Shown: positions 1-8,030, counted from the stretch's first letter. The stretch: DNA of 36,000 bases from an uncultured Erysipelotrichaceae bacterium (GCA_949296305.1 CASFOT010000102.1:1-36000); one strand, 5' to 3'. The notes: a model not told the origin generated them from the sequence alone. A program made the numbers and translations.

Positions 1-17
1 AGCTGAGCTAACACCCC
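1..17 (-). tRNA. Partial tRNA, probably tRNA-Ala (5' end only)
   Basis: Read on the minus strand, these bases give a 7-base acceptor arm starting GGGG, then U8-A9 and the D-stem start GCUC-AGCU, as in bacterial tRNA-Ala. The gene runs off the window, so the anticodon is not visible. It lies 20 bases downstream of the tRNA-Ile and should be co-transcribed with it. The identity as Ala rests on the 5' end and on the common Ile-Ala pairing. Confidence 0.6.
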
Positions 18-37
18 ATCTGTATATTTAAATTCAA

Positions 38-114
<77 letters not shown>

Positions 115-135
115 ATTCCATTGAATTGCTCATTT

Positions 136-164
136 ATATTACCAATTTGTTTGGTAAATGTCAA
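136..164 (-). promoter_or_regulatory. Sigma-A promoter of the tRNA genes
   Basis: On the minus strand, -35 TTGACA (159-164) and -10 TAATAT (136-141) are separated by exactly 17 bases. The -10 lies 21 bases before the tRNA-Ile 5' end, which fits a short leader. Confidence 0.85.
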
Positions 165-232
165 TATATAATGGAAAAAATTTAAAATTTTTGTTTTTTT
201 TTTTGCACGTGAAATATTTCTAATAGGTTGAT

Positions 233-464
233 TGCATCCCTTTCAAAGAGAAAAAACTGTAAAATTCATGGGCGTGGAAGAAAACCGTGAGACAGCATGA
301 ATTTTTGATGATATAGGGGAAATGTTGCCACCATATCTGATATATATCAAAACAAAAGAAGAATTGTCGGCAGCAAAATCAGATAAACAATGAGGTGTGA
401 CGCGCTTTCTTTGGGTACAGGTTTTGTCATGCAGAGAATACGGAGGGCTGTATTCTTTCTTTTT
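233..464 (+). ncRNA. Candidate structured RNA of unknown class (small RNA or leader)
   Basis: This gene-free stretch has many complementary segments and ends in an intrinsic terminator. Visible helices: a closing stem 253-261/416-425 (one bulged G), hairpin 263-270/296-303, hairpin 303-315/341-352 (one bulged G), and hairpin 363-367/387-391. The loop of the third helix can pair with the loop of the fourth through TGTTGCC (323-329) and GGCAGCA (369-375). A competing 8-bp helix, TATCTGAT (334-341) with ATCAGATA (378-385), excludes the third helix. TGCAT (233-237) and ATGCA (429-433) could extend the outside. The 5' end is uncertain: TAATAG (221-226) may be a -10 after an 11-T tract, but no good -35 is seen. 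I do not recognise a known riboswitch, 6S, SRP, tmRNA or RNase P signature. The separate promoter for tsaE after the terminator suggests a stand-alone RNA. Confidence 0.5.
435..464 (+). terminator. Intrinsic terminator of the candidate RNA
   Basis: Perfect 7-bp stem AGAATAC (435-441) / GTATTCT (450-456), 8-base loop, then a T-rich tail (TTCTTTTT). No matching T-run on the other strand, so it acts on plus-strand transcripts. Confidence 0.8.
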
Positions 465-492
465 AACAACTGCCGCATAATACGATAAAATG

Positions 493-501
493 TGATATAC
501 T
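493..501 (+). promoter_or_regulatory. Extended -10 promoter of the tsa operon
   Basis: TGA-TATACT matches the extended -10 form (TGn plus -10). No recognisable -35 is present 17 bases upstream, as is usual for this type. It sits 66 bases before the tsaE start and 29 bases after the preceding terminator. Confidence 0.6.
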
Positions 502-566
502 ATATAGGCGTGATTTTAAAAAATGATGAGAGACATTTGTTGATATATTTGGAAGGAGCGATACAG

Positions 567-1016
567 ATGAAAGAAATTAAAATTCATTCATTGGAAGAGA
601 CAAAAGCGCTTGCCAAACGACTGGCACAGCGGTTGCCGAGACCGGCGCTGATTACGCTCAGCGGAGACTTGGGTGCTGGGAAAACAACATTTACAAAATC
701 ATTAGGAAAAGCATTGGGCATACATAGTACGATCAATTCCCCAACCTTTACGATCATGAAGAGCTATGAAATGGATGATGGGTGGATGCTGCATCACGTA
801 GACGCCTATCGATTGGAAGGAATTACACAAGAACTGGGTATTGAAGAGTGTTTTGATGAAGGGGTCTGTGTGATCGAATGGCCAGACTTTATCATGCATG
901 CATTGCCGAAAGAGCGATTGGAGATCCGCATAGAGAATGGGGAAGATGAACAACGCTTGTTTACTTTTAATGCAATGGGAAAAATCTATGAACAGATCGT
1001 GGAGGAATTGGAATGA
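567..1016 (+). CDS. tsaE: tRNA threonylcarbamoyladenosine biosynthesis ATPase TsaE
   Basis: TsaE is the ATPase that drives turnover of the TsaB-TsaD-TsaE complex. That complex puts the threonylcarbamoyl group on A37 of ANN-decoding tRNAs (t6A) in the cytoplasm. The 149-residue product has the P-loop GDLGAGKT at residues 33-40, the family segment SPTFTI, and a WPD near residue 112; the length is typical. I chose ATG 567 because AAGGAG lies 8 bases upstream; a GTG at 492 is in frame but falls inside the promoter -10. The gene overlaps tsaB by 4 bases (ATGA), so the two are translationally coupled. The first step enzyme (TsaC/Sua5) is not in this window. Confidence 0.95.
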   Translation: MKEIKIHSLEETKALAKRLAQRLPRPALITLSGDLGAGKTTFTKSLGKALGIHSTINSPTFTIMKSYEMDDGWMLHHVDAYRLEGITQELGIEECFDEGVCVIEWPDFIMHALPKERLEIRIENGEDEQRLFTFNAMGKIYEQIVEELE

Positions 1017-1621
1017 AAACATTGTGCATGGATACGACCAACAAGTATTTAGTCATCGGTTTATATGAAGATGATGCGTTGATCTGCGGAACGGTGAAAG
1101 AATCATGGAAACGGCAAAGTGAAATGTTATTTCCGATGTTGATCGAATGTATGGAAGAAGCCGGATGGGGCAGCGATGATCTGGATGAAGTAGTCATTAC
1201 GGATGGACCTGGCAGCTATACAGGTGTTCGTATTGCGATGAGCGTAGCGAAAGTGCTGTGCACACAGAAGAAAATCCCGCTTTTTGTTATCAGTTCGTTG
1301 CAGCTGTACGCAGGTTTGGCAGCGGATGCATTGGCATTGATGGATGCACGCAGTCATCGTGCGTATGTTGCGCTTTTGGATCAAGGAAAATTTGTGATGG
1401 ATGAGCGTGCATTGGATCTGGATGAGATCCGGCAGATGATGAATGAAAAGAACTATCAGGTTTATGGGGACGCGGAGCTGTTGGATATGGAATCTTGCCC
1501 TTATGATCTGTTGCAAAATTTCATTGATCTTCGTCCATATTATCGCCAAGTTGAAAATGTACATACATTGACTCCGCGCTACTTAAAAGATCAAAGCGCT
1601 TATCATCTGGAGGTCAAATGA
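1013..1621 (+). CDS. tsaB: tRNA threonylcarbamoyladenosine biosynthesis protein TsaB
   Basis: TsaB is an ASKHA-fold paralogue of TsaD without catalytic activity. It dimerises with TsaD and recruits TsaE for t6A synthesis. The 202-residue product begins with the strand-loop CMDTTNKYLVIGL and carries the family motif TDGPGSYTGVRI at about residues 63-74. The metal-binding histidines of TsaD are absent, as expected. The start ATG overlaps the tsaE stop (ATGA), and its own stop overlaps the rimI start in the same way. This places it second in a four-gene operon that holds the t6A complex members. Confidence 0.94.
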   Translation: MKTLCMDTTNKYLVIGLYEDDALICGTVKESWKRQSEMLFPMLIECMEEAGWGSDDLDEVVITDGPGSYTGVRIAMSVAKVLCTQKKIPLFVISSLQLYAGLAADALALMDARSHRAYVALLDQGKFVMDERALDLDEIRQMMNEKNYQVYGDAELLDMESCPYDLLQNFIDLRPYYRQVENVHTLTPRYLKDQSAYHLEVK

Positions 1622-2067
1622 TCCAAGCGATGCAGGTAAGCGATCTTTTTGAAGTCGCATGTCTGGAGCAGGCTTGCTTTGCTTCTTGTTGGAGCGAGGA
1701 GCAGTTCCGCTATGAACTGGAAGAAAATCCGTTTTCGCATCTGTATGTAATGCGACTGGAAGGAAAGATCGTCGGTTATATCGTTTATTGGATCACATTC
1801 GAAACTGCACAGTTATGCAAGATTGCTGTGGCAGCAGCTCATCGGCGACAAGGCATTGCACAATCATTGATGAATTTGCTGCTGGACGCATCAATGCGTG
1901 CACAATGTGAATTTATTACGCTGGAGGTTCGTGTCAGCAATCATGCTGCGATAGCGCTTTATGAGCGCTTTGGATTCGAGCGTGTCGGCACACGCAAAGC
2001 GTATTATCAAGATAATGGAGAGGATGCATATGTATATGCATGTTCGATCGGAGGGATAACACAATGA
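1618..2067 (+). CDS. rimI: Ribosomal protein S18-alanine N-acetyltransferase RimI (GNAT)
   Basis: The 149-residue protein is a compact GNAT acetyltransferase. It has the acetyl-CoA pyrophosphate loop RRQGIAQSLM near residue 77 and the C-terminal NHAAIALYERFGFERVGTR typical of RimI. The family acetylates the N-terminal alanine of ribosomal protein S18; the exact substrate here is inferred from similarity and from the location between tsaB and tsaD, a common RimI position. Both ends overlap the neighbours by 4 bases (ATGA), and a GGAGG site lies just upstream of the start inside tsaB. GNAT substrate calls are less certain than the fold. Confidence 0.88.
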   Translation: MIQAMQVSDLFEVACLEQACFASCWSEEQFRYELEENPFSHLYVMRLEGKIVGYIVYWITFETAQLCKIAVAAAHRRQGIAQSLMNLLLDASMRAQCEFITLEVRVSNHAAIALYERFGFERVGTRKAYYQDNGEDAYVYACSIGGITQ

Positions 2068-3092
2068 AAGATTTGCTTGTATTAGGTGTAGAAAGCAGCT
2101 GTGATGAAACGGCGGTTGCTGTCGTGAAAAATAAAAAAGAAGTACTTTCGAGTGTCGTAGCTACGCAGATCGATGTTCATAAGGAATTTGGCGGTGTCGT
2201 ACCGGAAGTGGCCAGCCGCATCCATGTGGAAAACATTTCCATGGTCATCGACCAGGCTTTGAAAAAAGCAAACTGTACGATGGAAGAGATCGATGCTGTT
2301 GCGGTTACACAAGGGCCAGGATTGGTAGGATGTCTGCATATCGGTCTGCAAGCGGCGAAAACGCTGGCATGGGCCTATCATAAACCTTTGGTAGGGGTGC
2401 ATCATATCGCCGGGCATATCTTTGCTAATGAATTGGTCACCGATTTGAAATATCCGCTGTTAGCACTCGTTGTTTCTGGCGGACATACAGAACTGGTTTA
2501 TTTGAAAGATGAAGATCATTTTGAAGTATTGGGCGAAACACAGGACGATGCCATCGGAGAAGCATATGATAAAGTTGCCAGAGTGATGGGGCTTCCTTAC
2601 CCAGGCGGACCGCAGATCGACCGTTTGGCAAAAGAAGGACATCCGGTTTATTCTTTGGCAAAACCAAAGACTGAACAGCCGATGGATTTCTCTTTTTCTG
2701 GACTAAAAAGCAGTGTATTGCAGTTTCAAGCACGCTGCATGCGGAAAAATGAAGCATTTGTTCCGGCGGATCTTGCTTGCAGTTTTCAAGAAACGGCTTT
2801 GGAGGCATTGCTGTCTAGAGTAATTTACGCTTTAGATCATGTGGAAGGTATTCGTCACTTTGTCGTCGCCGGCGGTGTAGCGGCAAATTCACGTCTGCGT
2901 TCGATCATTGCTGAAGAGATCGCACCGCGCTATCCACATATCGAATTTACTATTCCGCCGTTGTCTTGTTGTACTGATAATGCGACAATGATTGCCATTG
3001 CTGGTACGATTGCTTATCAGCATGGTCATCGTTCGAGCTTTGATATCGGCGCAAAACCAGGTATGGAACTAGTGACAAAGGACAATGCATAA
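2064..3092 (+). CDS. tsaD: tRNA N6-adenosine threonylcarbamoyltransferase TsaD
   Basis: TsaD transfers the threonylcarbamoyl group from TC-AMP to A37 of tRNA. The 342-residue protein has the ASKHA N-terminal motif GVESSCDETAVAVV, the metal-binding H114-x3-H118 (HHIAGH), SGGHTEL, the DDAIGEAYDKVAR segment, GGVAANSRLR and the C-terminal CTDNATMIA. ATG 2064 is chosen because GGAGGGAT lies just upstream and it overlaps the rimI stop (ATGA). An in-frame start at 2040 would enter rimI coding sequence without a better site. It is the last gene of the operon; no strong terminator is seen in the 116 bases before the next gene. Confidence 0.97.
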   Translation: MKDLLVLGVESSCDETAVAVVKNKKEVLSSVVATQIDVHKEFGGVVPEVASRIHVENISMVIDQALKKANCTMEEIDAVAVTQGPGLVGCLHIGLQAAKTLAWAYHKPLVGVHHIAGHIFANELVTDLKYPLLALVVSGGHTELVYLKDEDHFEVLGETQDDAIGEAYDKVARVMGLPYPGGPQIDRLAKEGHPVYSLAKPKTEQPMDFSFSGLKSSVLQFQARCMRKNEAFVPADLACSFQETALEALLSRVIYALDHVEGIRHFVVAGGVAANSRLRSIIAEEIAPRYPHIEFTIPPLSCCTDNATMIAIAGTIAYQHGHRSSFDIGAKPGMELVTKDNA

Positions 3093-3175
3093 CACTTACT
3101 GTTTTGCATTGATCAAAAAAGATTACACAAGTTATGTTAAATTTCTGTAAGAATGAGCGTATTTCAGAATACTTG

Positions 3176-3184
3176 TGTTATGAT
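3176..3184 (+). promoter_or_regulatory. Extended -10 promoter of the P-type ATPase gene
   Basis: TGT-TATGAT is an extended -10 about 25 bases before the ATPase start. No convincing -35 is visible. The ATPase is therefore probably transcribed apart from the tsa operon. Confidence 0.5.
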
Positions 3185-3208
3185 GATATGCAATATGGGG
3201 TGAAGTGA

Positions 3209-5593
3209 ATGAATGAACGACTTGGTTTGAGCACGAAAGAGGTAAAAGAGCGCATAAAACATGGGCAGATCAATGTTTCGCCAAAACCAGCAGTGAAAAG
3301 TTATCGCCAGATTATTTTTGAACATACATTTAATCTGTTTAACGCATACAACTTCTGCATTGCGGTAGCGTTAGTATTGGTAAAAGCGTGGACAAGCTTG
3401 TTTTTTGTTGTGATCGTCAGCTCAAATACGTTCTTGCGGATCTATCAGGAAATCAAATCGCGCAATATGGTTGCCAAATTGAATTTGATCATTTCTCCAA
3501 AAACAACAGTAATACGAGATGGACAAGAACAGGAAATATTTAACGAAGAAATTGTCCTGGATGATGTGATCTATTTGAAAAGCGGGATGCAGATCGCAGC
3601 AGATTGTGTTGTGATCGATACGCCGGTAGAAGTGGATGAATCTTTGTTGTCAGGGGAAGCTGACCCCGTTTTAAAAAAAACAGGCGACCATCTGTTATCT
3701 GGCAGCTTTTTGTTATCTGGAGCTTGCCATGCACGTGTGGAACACGTAGGGCTTGATAATTATGCGACCAAGATCGCAGATGAGACAAGGAAACGAAAAC
3801 CAGTCAGTTCAGAGATGGTCAAAGTTTTCAGCAAGGTAACACGATGGACCAGCTGTTTGGTGGTGCCGATCAGTTCGTTGTTATTATTTGAAGCTTTACT
3901 GCTGCGTAAAGAGCCTATTGAGACCACAGTGGTCAATACCTCGACAGCATTGTTAGGGATGTTGCCGGTGGGGTTAGTTTTATTGGCTAGCATCTCAATG
4001 ATGGCCAGTGTCGTCCGCTTGGGAAAGATGAAGGTCGTTGTACAGGAAATGTTCAGCATTGAGACACTTTCTTATGCAGATACGCTTTGTTTAGACAAGA
4101 CGGGCACGTTGACACAAGGAAGGATGAGCGTGCAATCAGTTCTTCCGTTAGAAGGCCATTCACCACAAATGGTAGAACAGGTCATGACGTCTTTTGTAAA
4201 AGGAAGCTTGGACAGCAATGCCACTGCACATACATTGGCTCAGCATTTTCAAGGGGAAGCGCTCTATCAGCCAAAACGACGAGTATCCTTTTCATCCGCA
4301 AGAAAATGGAGCGCGTTAGAATTTGATGAAATTGGTACGGTCGTGTTGGGAGCACCAGAGTTTATCCTTCCTCACTATCGTTTTGATGAGAAAATTGAGC
4401 AGGCAAAACAAAGCGGCGCGCGCGTGCTGTTAGCGGTGATCCATCCGGATTTTGATGTATTTCAGGAAACATTGGAAAACGCAAAACCGTTTGCGGTCAT
4501 CGTCATCCGTGATCCGCTTCGTGAAGATGCAAAAGAAACCATTCGTTTTTTCCAGGAAAACGAAGTAGATATCAAGATTATTTCTGGAGATCATCCAGTT
4601 ACGGTAGCTGCATTAGCAAATGAAGCAGGGGTCAGTGATGCCATGCATTGCATTGATGCGACGACGCTTCAAACAGATGAAGAGCTAGAGAGGGCAATTT
4701 TAGAAAATGCAGTGATCGGTCGAGCAACACCGCAGCAGAAACATCAGATGATCTTAGCATTACAGCGGCATGGGCGAACGGTAGCCATGACAGGCGATGG
4801 GGTCAATGACGTGTTAGCATTGAAAGATGCTGATGTTTCGATCGCTATGGGAAGCGGTTCAGATGCAGCAAAGCAGATTTCACAATTTGTTGTCATCAAT
4901 GGCGATCTGAGCACATTGGCTGAAGTCGTACGTGAGGGACGTTTGGATACTAACAATGTGACAAGGTCAGCATCGATGTATTATTTGAAGACGATCTATA
5001 CGATTGCAATTTCGATCATCATCCTGTTTTTGAACATGCCATATCCATTCATTCCATTTCAGATGACATTATTAGATAACTTTGTGGCAGGTTTTCCTTC
5101 CTTCATGATCTTGTTTGAGCGGAATATCGAACGGCAGAAAGAATCGATCGGACGACATGCGCTGCGTTTCTCTTTGCCAAATGCATTAGCGATCGTATTG
5201 ACCGTGCTGTTGGTTCGGTTACTCAGCTTTCAGATGCATCTGAACCAAAATGAGATGTTTACGATCTTATACTTTTCTGCGTCATTGATTTCTATCCATA
5301 TGATCTACCGCATCTATTGTCCGTTGAACTGGTATCGCGGCATGGTGCTGATTTTGGATATCATCGGATTCATGATTGCGTCCATTTTCTTCTGGAATTG
5401 GCTGGAATTGGCGCCGATGACAAAGGAACTCACTATTTATATCATTGTCATCGTTCTTTGCGGCATCGCACTTGTAATGCTTCTTTCTTATCTGGTTAAT
5501 CATTATTTGGATTCAAATCCCATGGTGCTGCCGATCAAGAGAACGCTGAAAAATGTATTGCGGCGCTTCAAACGAGGACAAGCAAAGTCATAA
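3209..5593 (+). CDS. Cation-transporting P-type ATPase, CtpE-like
   Basis: This is a 794-residue membrane ion pump. It has the actuator loop SGEADP at residues 148-153 (TGES in most P-type ATPases), the phosphorylation motif DKTGTLT with the acceptor D296, and the hinge TGDGVND at about 528. It has paired helices before the actuator, a pair before the phosphorylation site, and about six helices at the C-terminus. There is no N-terminal metal-binding domain. The order of segments resembles mycobacterial CtpE, linked to calcium uptake, but the M4 motif PEGL reads PVGL (253-256), so the usual M4 glutamate is missing and the ion is uncertain. ATG 3209 follows GGGGTGAAG. It looks monocistronic, followed by a terminator. 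Confidence 0.88.
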   Translation: MNERLGLSTKEVKERIKHGQINVSPKPAVKSYRQIIFEHTFNLFNAYNFCIAVALVLVKAWTSLFFVVIVSSNTFLRIYQEIKSRNMVAKLNLIISPKTTVIRDGQEQEIFNEEIVLDDVIYLKSGMQIAADCVVIDTPVEVDESLLSGEADPVLKKTGDHLLSGSFLLSGACHARVEHVGLDNYATKIADETRKRKPVSSEMVKVFSKVTRWTSCLVVPISSLLLFEALLLRKEPIETTVVNTSTALLGMLPVGLVLLASISMMASVVRLGKMKVVVQEMFSIETLSYADTLCLDKTGTLTQGRMSVQSVLPLEGHSPQMVEQVMTSFVKGSLDSNATAHTLAQHFQGEALYQPKRRVSFSSARKWSALEFDEIGTVVLGAPEFILPHYRFDEKIEQAKQSGARVLLAVIHPDFDVFQETLENAKPFAVIVIRDPLREDAKETIRFFQENEVDIKIISGDHPVTVAALANEAGVSDAMHCIDATTLQTDEELERAILENAVIGRATPQQKHQMILALQRHGRTVAMTGDGVNDVLALKDADVSIAMGSGSDAAKQISQFVVINGDLSTLAEVVREGRLDTNNVTRSASMYYLKTIYTIAISIIILFLNMPYPFIPFQMTLLDNFVAGFPSFMILFERNIERQKESIGRHALRFSLPNALAIVLTVLLVRLLSFQMHLNQNEMFTILYFSASLISIHMIYRIYCPLNWYRGMVLILDIIGFMIASIFFWNWLELAPMTKELTIYIIVIVLCGIALVMLLSYLVNHYLDSNPMVLPIKRTLKNVLRRFKRGQAKS

Positions 5594-5602
5594 ATCAAGC
5601 AG

Positions 5603-5655
5603 GCTGTAATCGTAAGAGATCAATAGAAAGATTTCTGCAATTACAGCTTTTCTTT
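5603..5655 (+). terminator. Probable terminator after the P-type ATPase
   Basis: GCTGTAAT (5603-5610) pairs perfectly with ATTACAGC (5640-5647), followed by TTTTCTTTT. The loop is long (29 bases) but can fold further inside. Confidence 0.6.
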
Positions 5656-5766
5656 TGGCTGTTGGTTGTTGAACCGTGTATTTCGTGTATGATTGTCGAT
5701 CGAAACGATGCAATCCTGAAAGAGATATGATAGAATAAAAAAGGATTTTTAGAAAAGAGGGATCAA

Positions 5767-6372
5767 ATGCATATTCGTTTTGCACAATTGGAAGATCTAG
5801 CAGACATCTATGCGATTTATTGTCCTTATATCATAGAGACGACCATCACGTTTGAAACGGAAGTACCGACTTTTGTTTCCTTTCAAGAACGGTTTCAAAC
5901 CATTACAGCTCAATATCCTTGGTTGATAGCAGAAGAAGATGATGAGATCATCGGTTATGCATATGCGTCCAGGGCATTTGAACGGGCTGCGTATGATTGG
6001 TGTGCTGATCTTGCTATATATTTTCGTAAAGATCGTGCGTATCATGGCGGTGCAGCACAGCTGTATCAAGCACTGTTTGAATTGTTAAAACGCCAGCAGG
6101 TCAGAGTCGTTTATGCCCTGATCACTGCAGAAAATGAGCGAAGTGTTTCGTTTCATGAACGAATGGGTTTTTACCAAGTAGGACGGTTAAAAGGAAGCGG
6201 CTATAAATTCGGCACATGGTTAGACGTCATATGGATGGAAAAAACATTTTACGATCTCCGTGATCCAAAACCATTTCAAACGATTCAACAAATTTTGACA
6301 CAAGAAGAATGTATGGAGGAAATACATATAGGGGGAAAATTCAATGGAAGTCATGGATGTATTGAAAAATAG
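5767..6372 (+). CDS. GNAT N-acetyltransferase, phosphinothricin-acetyltransferase-like
   Basis: The N-terminal part (about residues 1-165) matches the Pat/MddA subfamily of GNAT enzymes. It opens with IRFAQLEDLADIYAIYCPYI, has TTITFETE near residue 27, and YAYASRAFERAAYDW around 60-75. It also has the end motif ENERSVSFHERMGFYQVGRL and GYKFGTWLDVIWMEK. Such enzymes acetylate amino-group compounds such as methionine sulfoximine or phosphinothricin; the physiological substrate here is unknown. About 35 residues trail beyond the GNAT fold and overlap the next gene by 29 bases, so the two are coupled. ATG 5767 follows GAGGG. The neighbours suggest a small metabolic or detoxification operon. Confidence 0.85.
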   Translation: MHIRFAQLEDLADIYAIYCPYIIETTITFETEVPTFVSFQERFQTITAQYPWLIAEEDDEIIGYAYASRAFERAAYDWCADLAIYFRKDRAYHGGAAQLYQALFELLKRQQVRVVYALITAENERSVSFHERMGFYQVGRLKGSGYKFGTWLDVIWMEKTFYDLRDPKPFQTIQQILTQEECMEEIHIGGKFNGSHGCIEK

Positions 6373-7102
6373 AAAAAGTGTCCGCGTGTTTGAAAAACGA
6401 GCAATTTCAGATGATATCAAAGAACAGTTATATACAGCTGCATTTGAAGCGCCTACGGCAGGCAATCAGATGTTATACAGCATCATTGAGATCCAAGATG
6501 AAGAAAAGCGCAAATTGCTGGCAGAAACTTGCGATCATCAGCAATGGATCCTGCAAGCATCTTTGATCGTCGTTTTCGTTGCGGATCACCGCCGTTGGTG
6601 TGATTTGTATCGAAGTGCCGGCTGTTCGCCGCGTCAGCCGGGATTAGGCGATGCCTGGTTAGCGATGAGTGATGCGAATATCGCTGCACAGAATATGGTG
6701 ATCGCAGCAGAATCATTTGGCATTGGCAGCTGTTATATCGGGGACATCATCGAACAGCAGGAAAAAGTGAAGAGAGCATTGCGTTTGCCGGATGAAGTGT
6801 TCCCTGCTTGCATGCTGGTATTTGGCTATCCGAATGAGCAGCAGAAAAAACGTCAGAAACCTGCGCGCTTTCATAGGGACTACATCGTGCATATCGATGA
6901 ATATCACACGATGAGCGATGAGAAACATCGTGCTTTCTTTGAGGAACGGGCACAACGAAATAATGCACCGGTGATTGACTATCATGCGCAGATCGAAGCT
7001 TTCTGGAAAAGAAAGTATGAAAGTGAATTTTCGAAGGAGATGAACCGGAGCGCCAAAGCGTACTTGCGTCCATTTGCGCTGAAAAAGGATATTGAGGAGT
7101 AA
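6344..7102 (+). CDS. NADPH-dependent nitroreductase / flavin oxidoreductase (NfsA-like)
   Basis: This 252-residue protein belongs to the nitroreductase family of FMN enzymes. It has the FMN phosphate segment NRKSVRVFEKR near residue 8, PTAGNQM at about 37, and the central helix DANIAAQNMVIAAESFGIGSCYIG. The C-terminal arm is long, as in NfsA/FRase I proteins. Members reduce nitroaromatics, quinones or flavins with NAD(P)H; the natural substrate cannot be read from sequence. ATG 6344 has GGGGG about 8 bases upstream and lies inside the end of the GNAT gene. It is followed after 4 bases by the dehydrogenase gene, so all three genes probably form one operon. Confidence 0.88.
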   Translation: MEVMDVLKNRKSVRVFEKRAISDDIKEQLYTAAFEAPTAGNQMLYSIIEIQDEEKRKLLAETCDHQQWILQASLIVVFVADHRRWCDLYRSAGCSPRQPGLGDAWLAMSDANIAAQNMVIAAESFGIGSCYIGDIIEQQEKVKRALRLPDEVFPACMLVFGYPNEQQKKRQKPARFHRDYIVHIDEYHTMSDEKHRAFFEERAQRNNAPVIDYHAQIEAFWKRKYESEFSKEMNRSAKAYLRPFALKKDIEE

Positions 7103-7106
7103 GCAA

Positions 7107-7979
7107 ATGAAAAAGATCGGATTTATTGGTGTAGGGATCATGGGAAAATCCATGGTTCGTAATTTGATGAAACATGGATATGAACTGCATATCTTTGCCC
7201 GACATCCGCAAAAAGTGGAAGATGTGGTACAAGAAGGAGCCATCTTGCATGAAACCATTGCTTCTTGCGTGAAAGCGAGCGAAGCAGTGATCACGATGGT
7301 CGGTTATCCAAGCGATGTTGAAGAAGTGTATTTGAGCGAAAAAGGGATCTTTGCATCGGCACGTGAAGGAATGCTGCTGATCGATATGACGACTTCTTCA
7401 CCAAAGTTAGCAAAGATGCTTTATGCGCATGGAAAAGCGCGTTCTTTATCTGTATTGGATGCACCGGTCACCGGAGGAGACAGCGGAGCAAAAGAAGGCA
7501 CGTTGACGATCCTGGTTGGTGGTGATGAAGCGGTGTATGAGCAGGCCGATCCATTGTTTAAGGCGATGGGTGCTCATATTTATTATTGTGGGGAAGCTGG
7601 TAAAGGACAACACATTAAATTGGCAAATCAGATCATGATCGCCGGTACGCTCAGCGGGGTGAGTGAAGCACTTGCTTACGCGAAGATGCAAAACATCGAT
7701 CCATCTTTAGTCGTTGCTTATTTAAAAGATGGTGCAGCAGGTTCCAGGCAGCTTGAGCTGCTGGGACCAAAAATGATTGCAGATGATTTTGCGCCTGGCT
7801 TTTTCATCAAACATTTCATCAAAGATATGCGGTTAGCCATGGAAGAATCAAGAGCGAATGATCTGCGTTTAGAAATACTCGAAGCTGTTTTGGCAAATTT
7901 TGAATCGCTGGCAAAAGAAGGTATGGAAGAACGTGGTACACAGCAGCTGATCACATTTTATCTTCCGAAGAAGCAGTAA
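7107..7979 (+). CDS. NAD(P)-dependent beta-hydroxyacid dehydrogenase (3-hydroxyisobutyrate dehydrogenase family)
   Basis: The 290-residue protein starts with a Rossmann motif, GFIGVGIMGKSM, and has the family substrate motif DAPVTGGDSGAKEGTL near residue 120. The catalytic-lysine segment GKGQHIKLANQIM follows at about 165-177, then an all-helical C-terminal domain. The family includes 3-hydroxyisobutyrate, tartronate semialdehyde and glyoxylate/succinic semialdehyde reductases; no pathway neighbours let me choose among them. ATG 7107 is chosen because TGAGGAG lies 7 bases upstream; an in-frame start at 7092 lies within the nitroreductase gene. It is the last gene of the three-gene operon, and no clear terminator is seen before the next promoter. 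Confidence 0.92.
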   Translation: MKKIGFIGVGIMGKSMVRNLMKHGYELHIFARHPQKVEDVVQEGAILHETIASCVKASEAVITMVGYPSDVEEVYLSEKGIFASAREGMLLIDMTTSSPKLAKMLYAHGKARSLSVLDAPVTGGDSGAKEGTLTILVGGDEAVYEQADPLFKAMGAHIYYCGEAGKGQHIKLANQIMIAGTLSGVSEALAYAKMQNIDPSLVVAYLKDGAAGSRQLELLGPKMIADDFAPGFFIKHFIKDMRLAMEESRANDLRLEILEAVLANFESLAKEGMEERGTQQLITFYLPKKQ

Positions 7980-8030
7980 ATGATGTTTAAATAGAAAATA
8001 CAGAATAGCAATGATTTTCCAGAGAGAATA

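Noticed and set aside
115..300. 16S rRNA 3' end upstream of the tRNA pair
   Set aside because: The conserved anti-Shine-Dalgarno end is not present on the minus strand, and a consensus tRNA promoter is found instead.
233..464. 6S RNA, T-box leader, RNase P RNA, SRP RNA or tmRNA at this place
   Set aside because: None of the conserved motifs I know for these RNAs is visible, and the multi-hairpin layout does not resemble the long 6S rod.
492..566. Longer N-terminus for TsaE from GTG 492
   Set aside because: That codon lies in the promoter -10 region and has no ribosome-binding site; ATG 567 has AAGGAG at 8 bases and gives the normal family length.
6713..7294. Long antisense reading frames (also at 2437-2808, 9528-9854, 23540-23923, 29271-29852)
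   Set aside because: They lie fully opposite well-supported genes, have His/Ile/Ser-rich compositions typical of shadow frames, and lack ribosome-binding sites.
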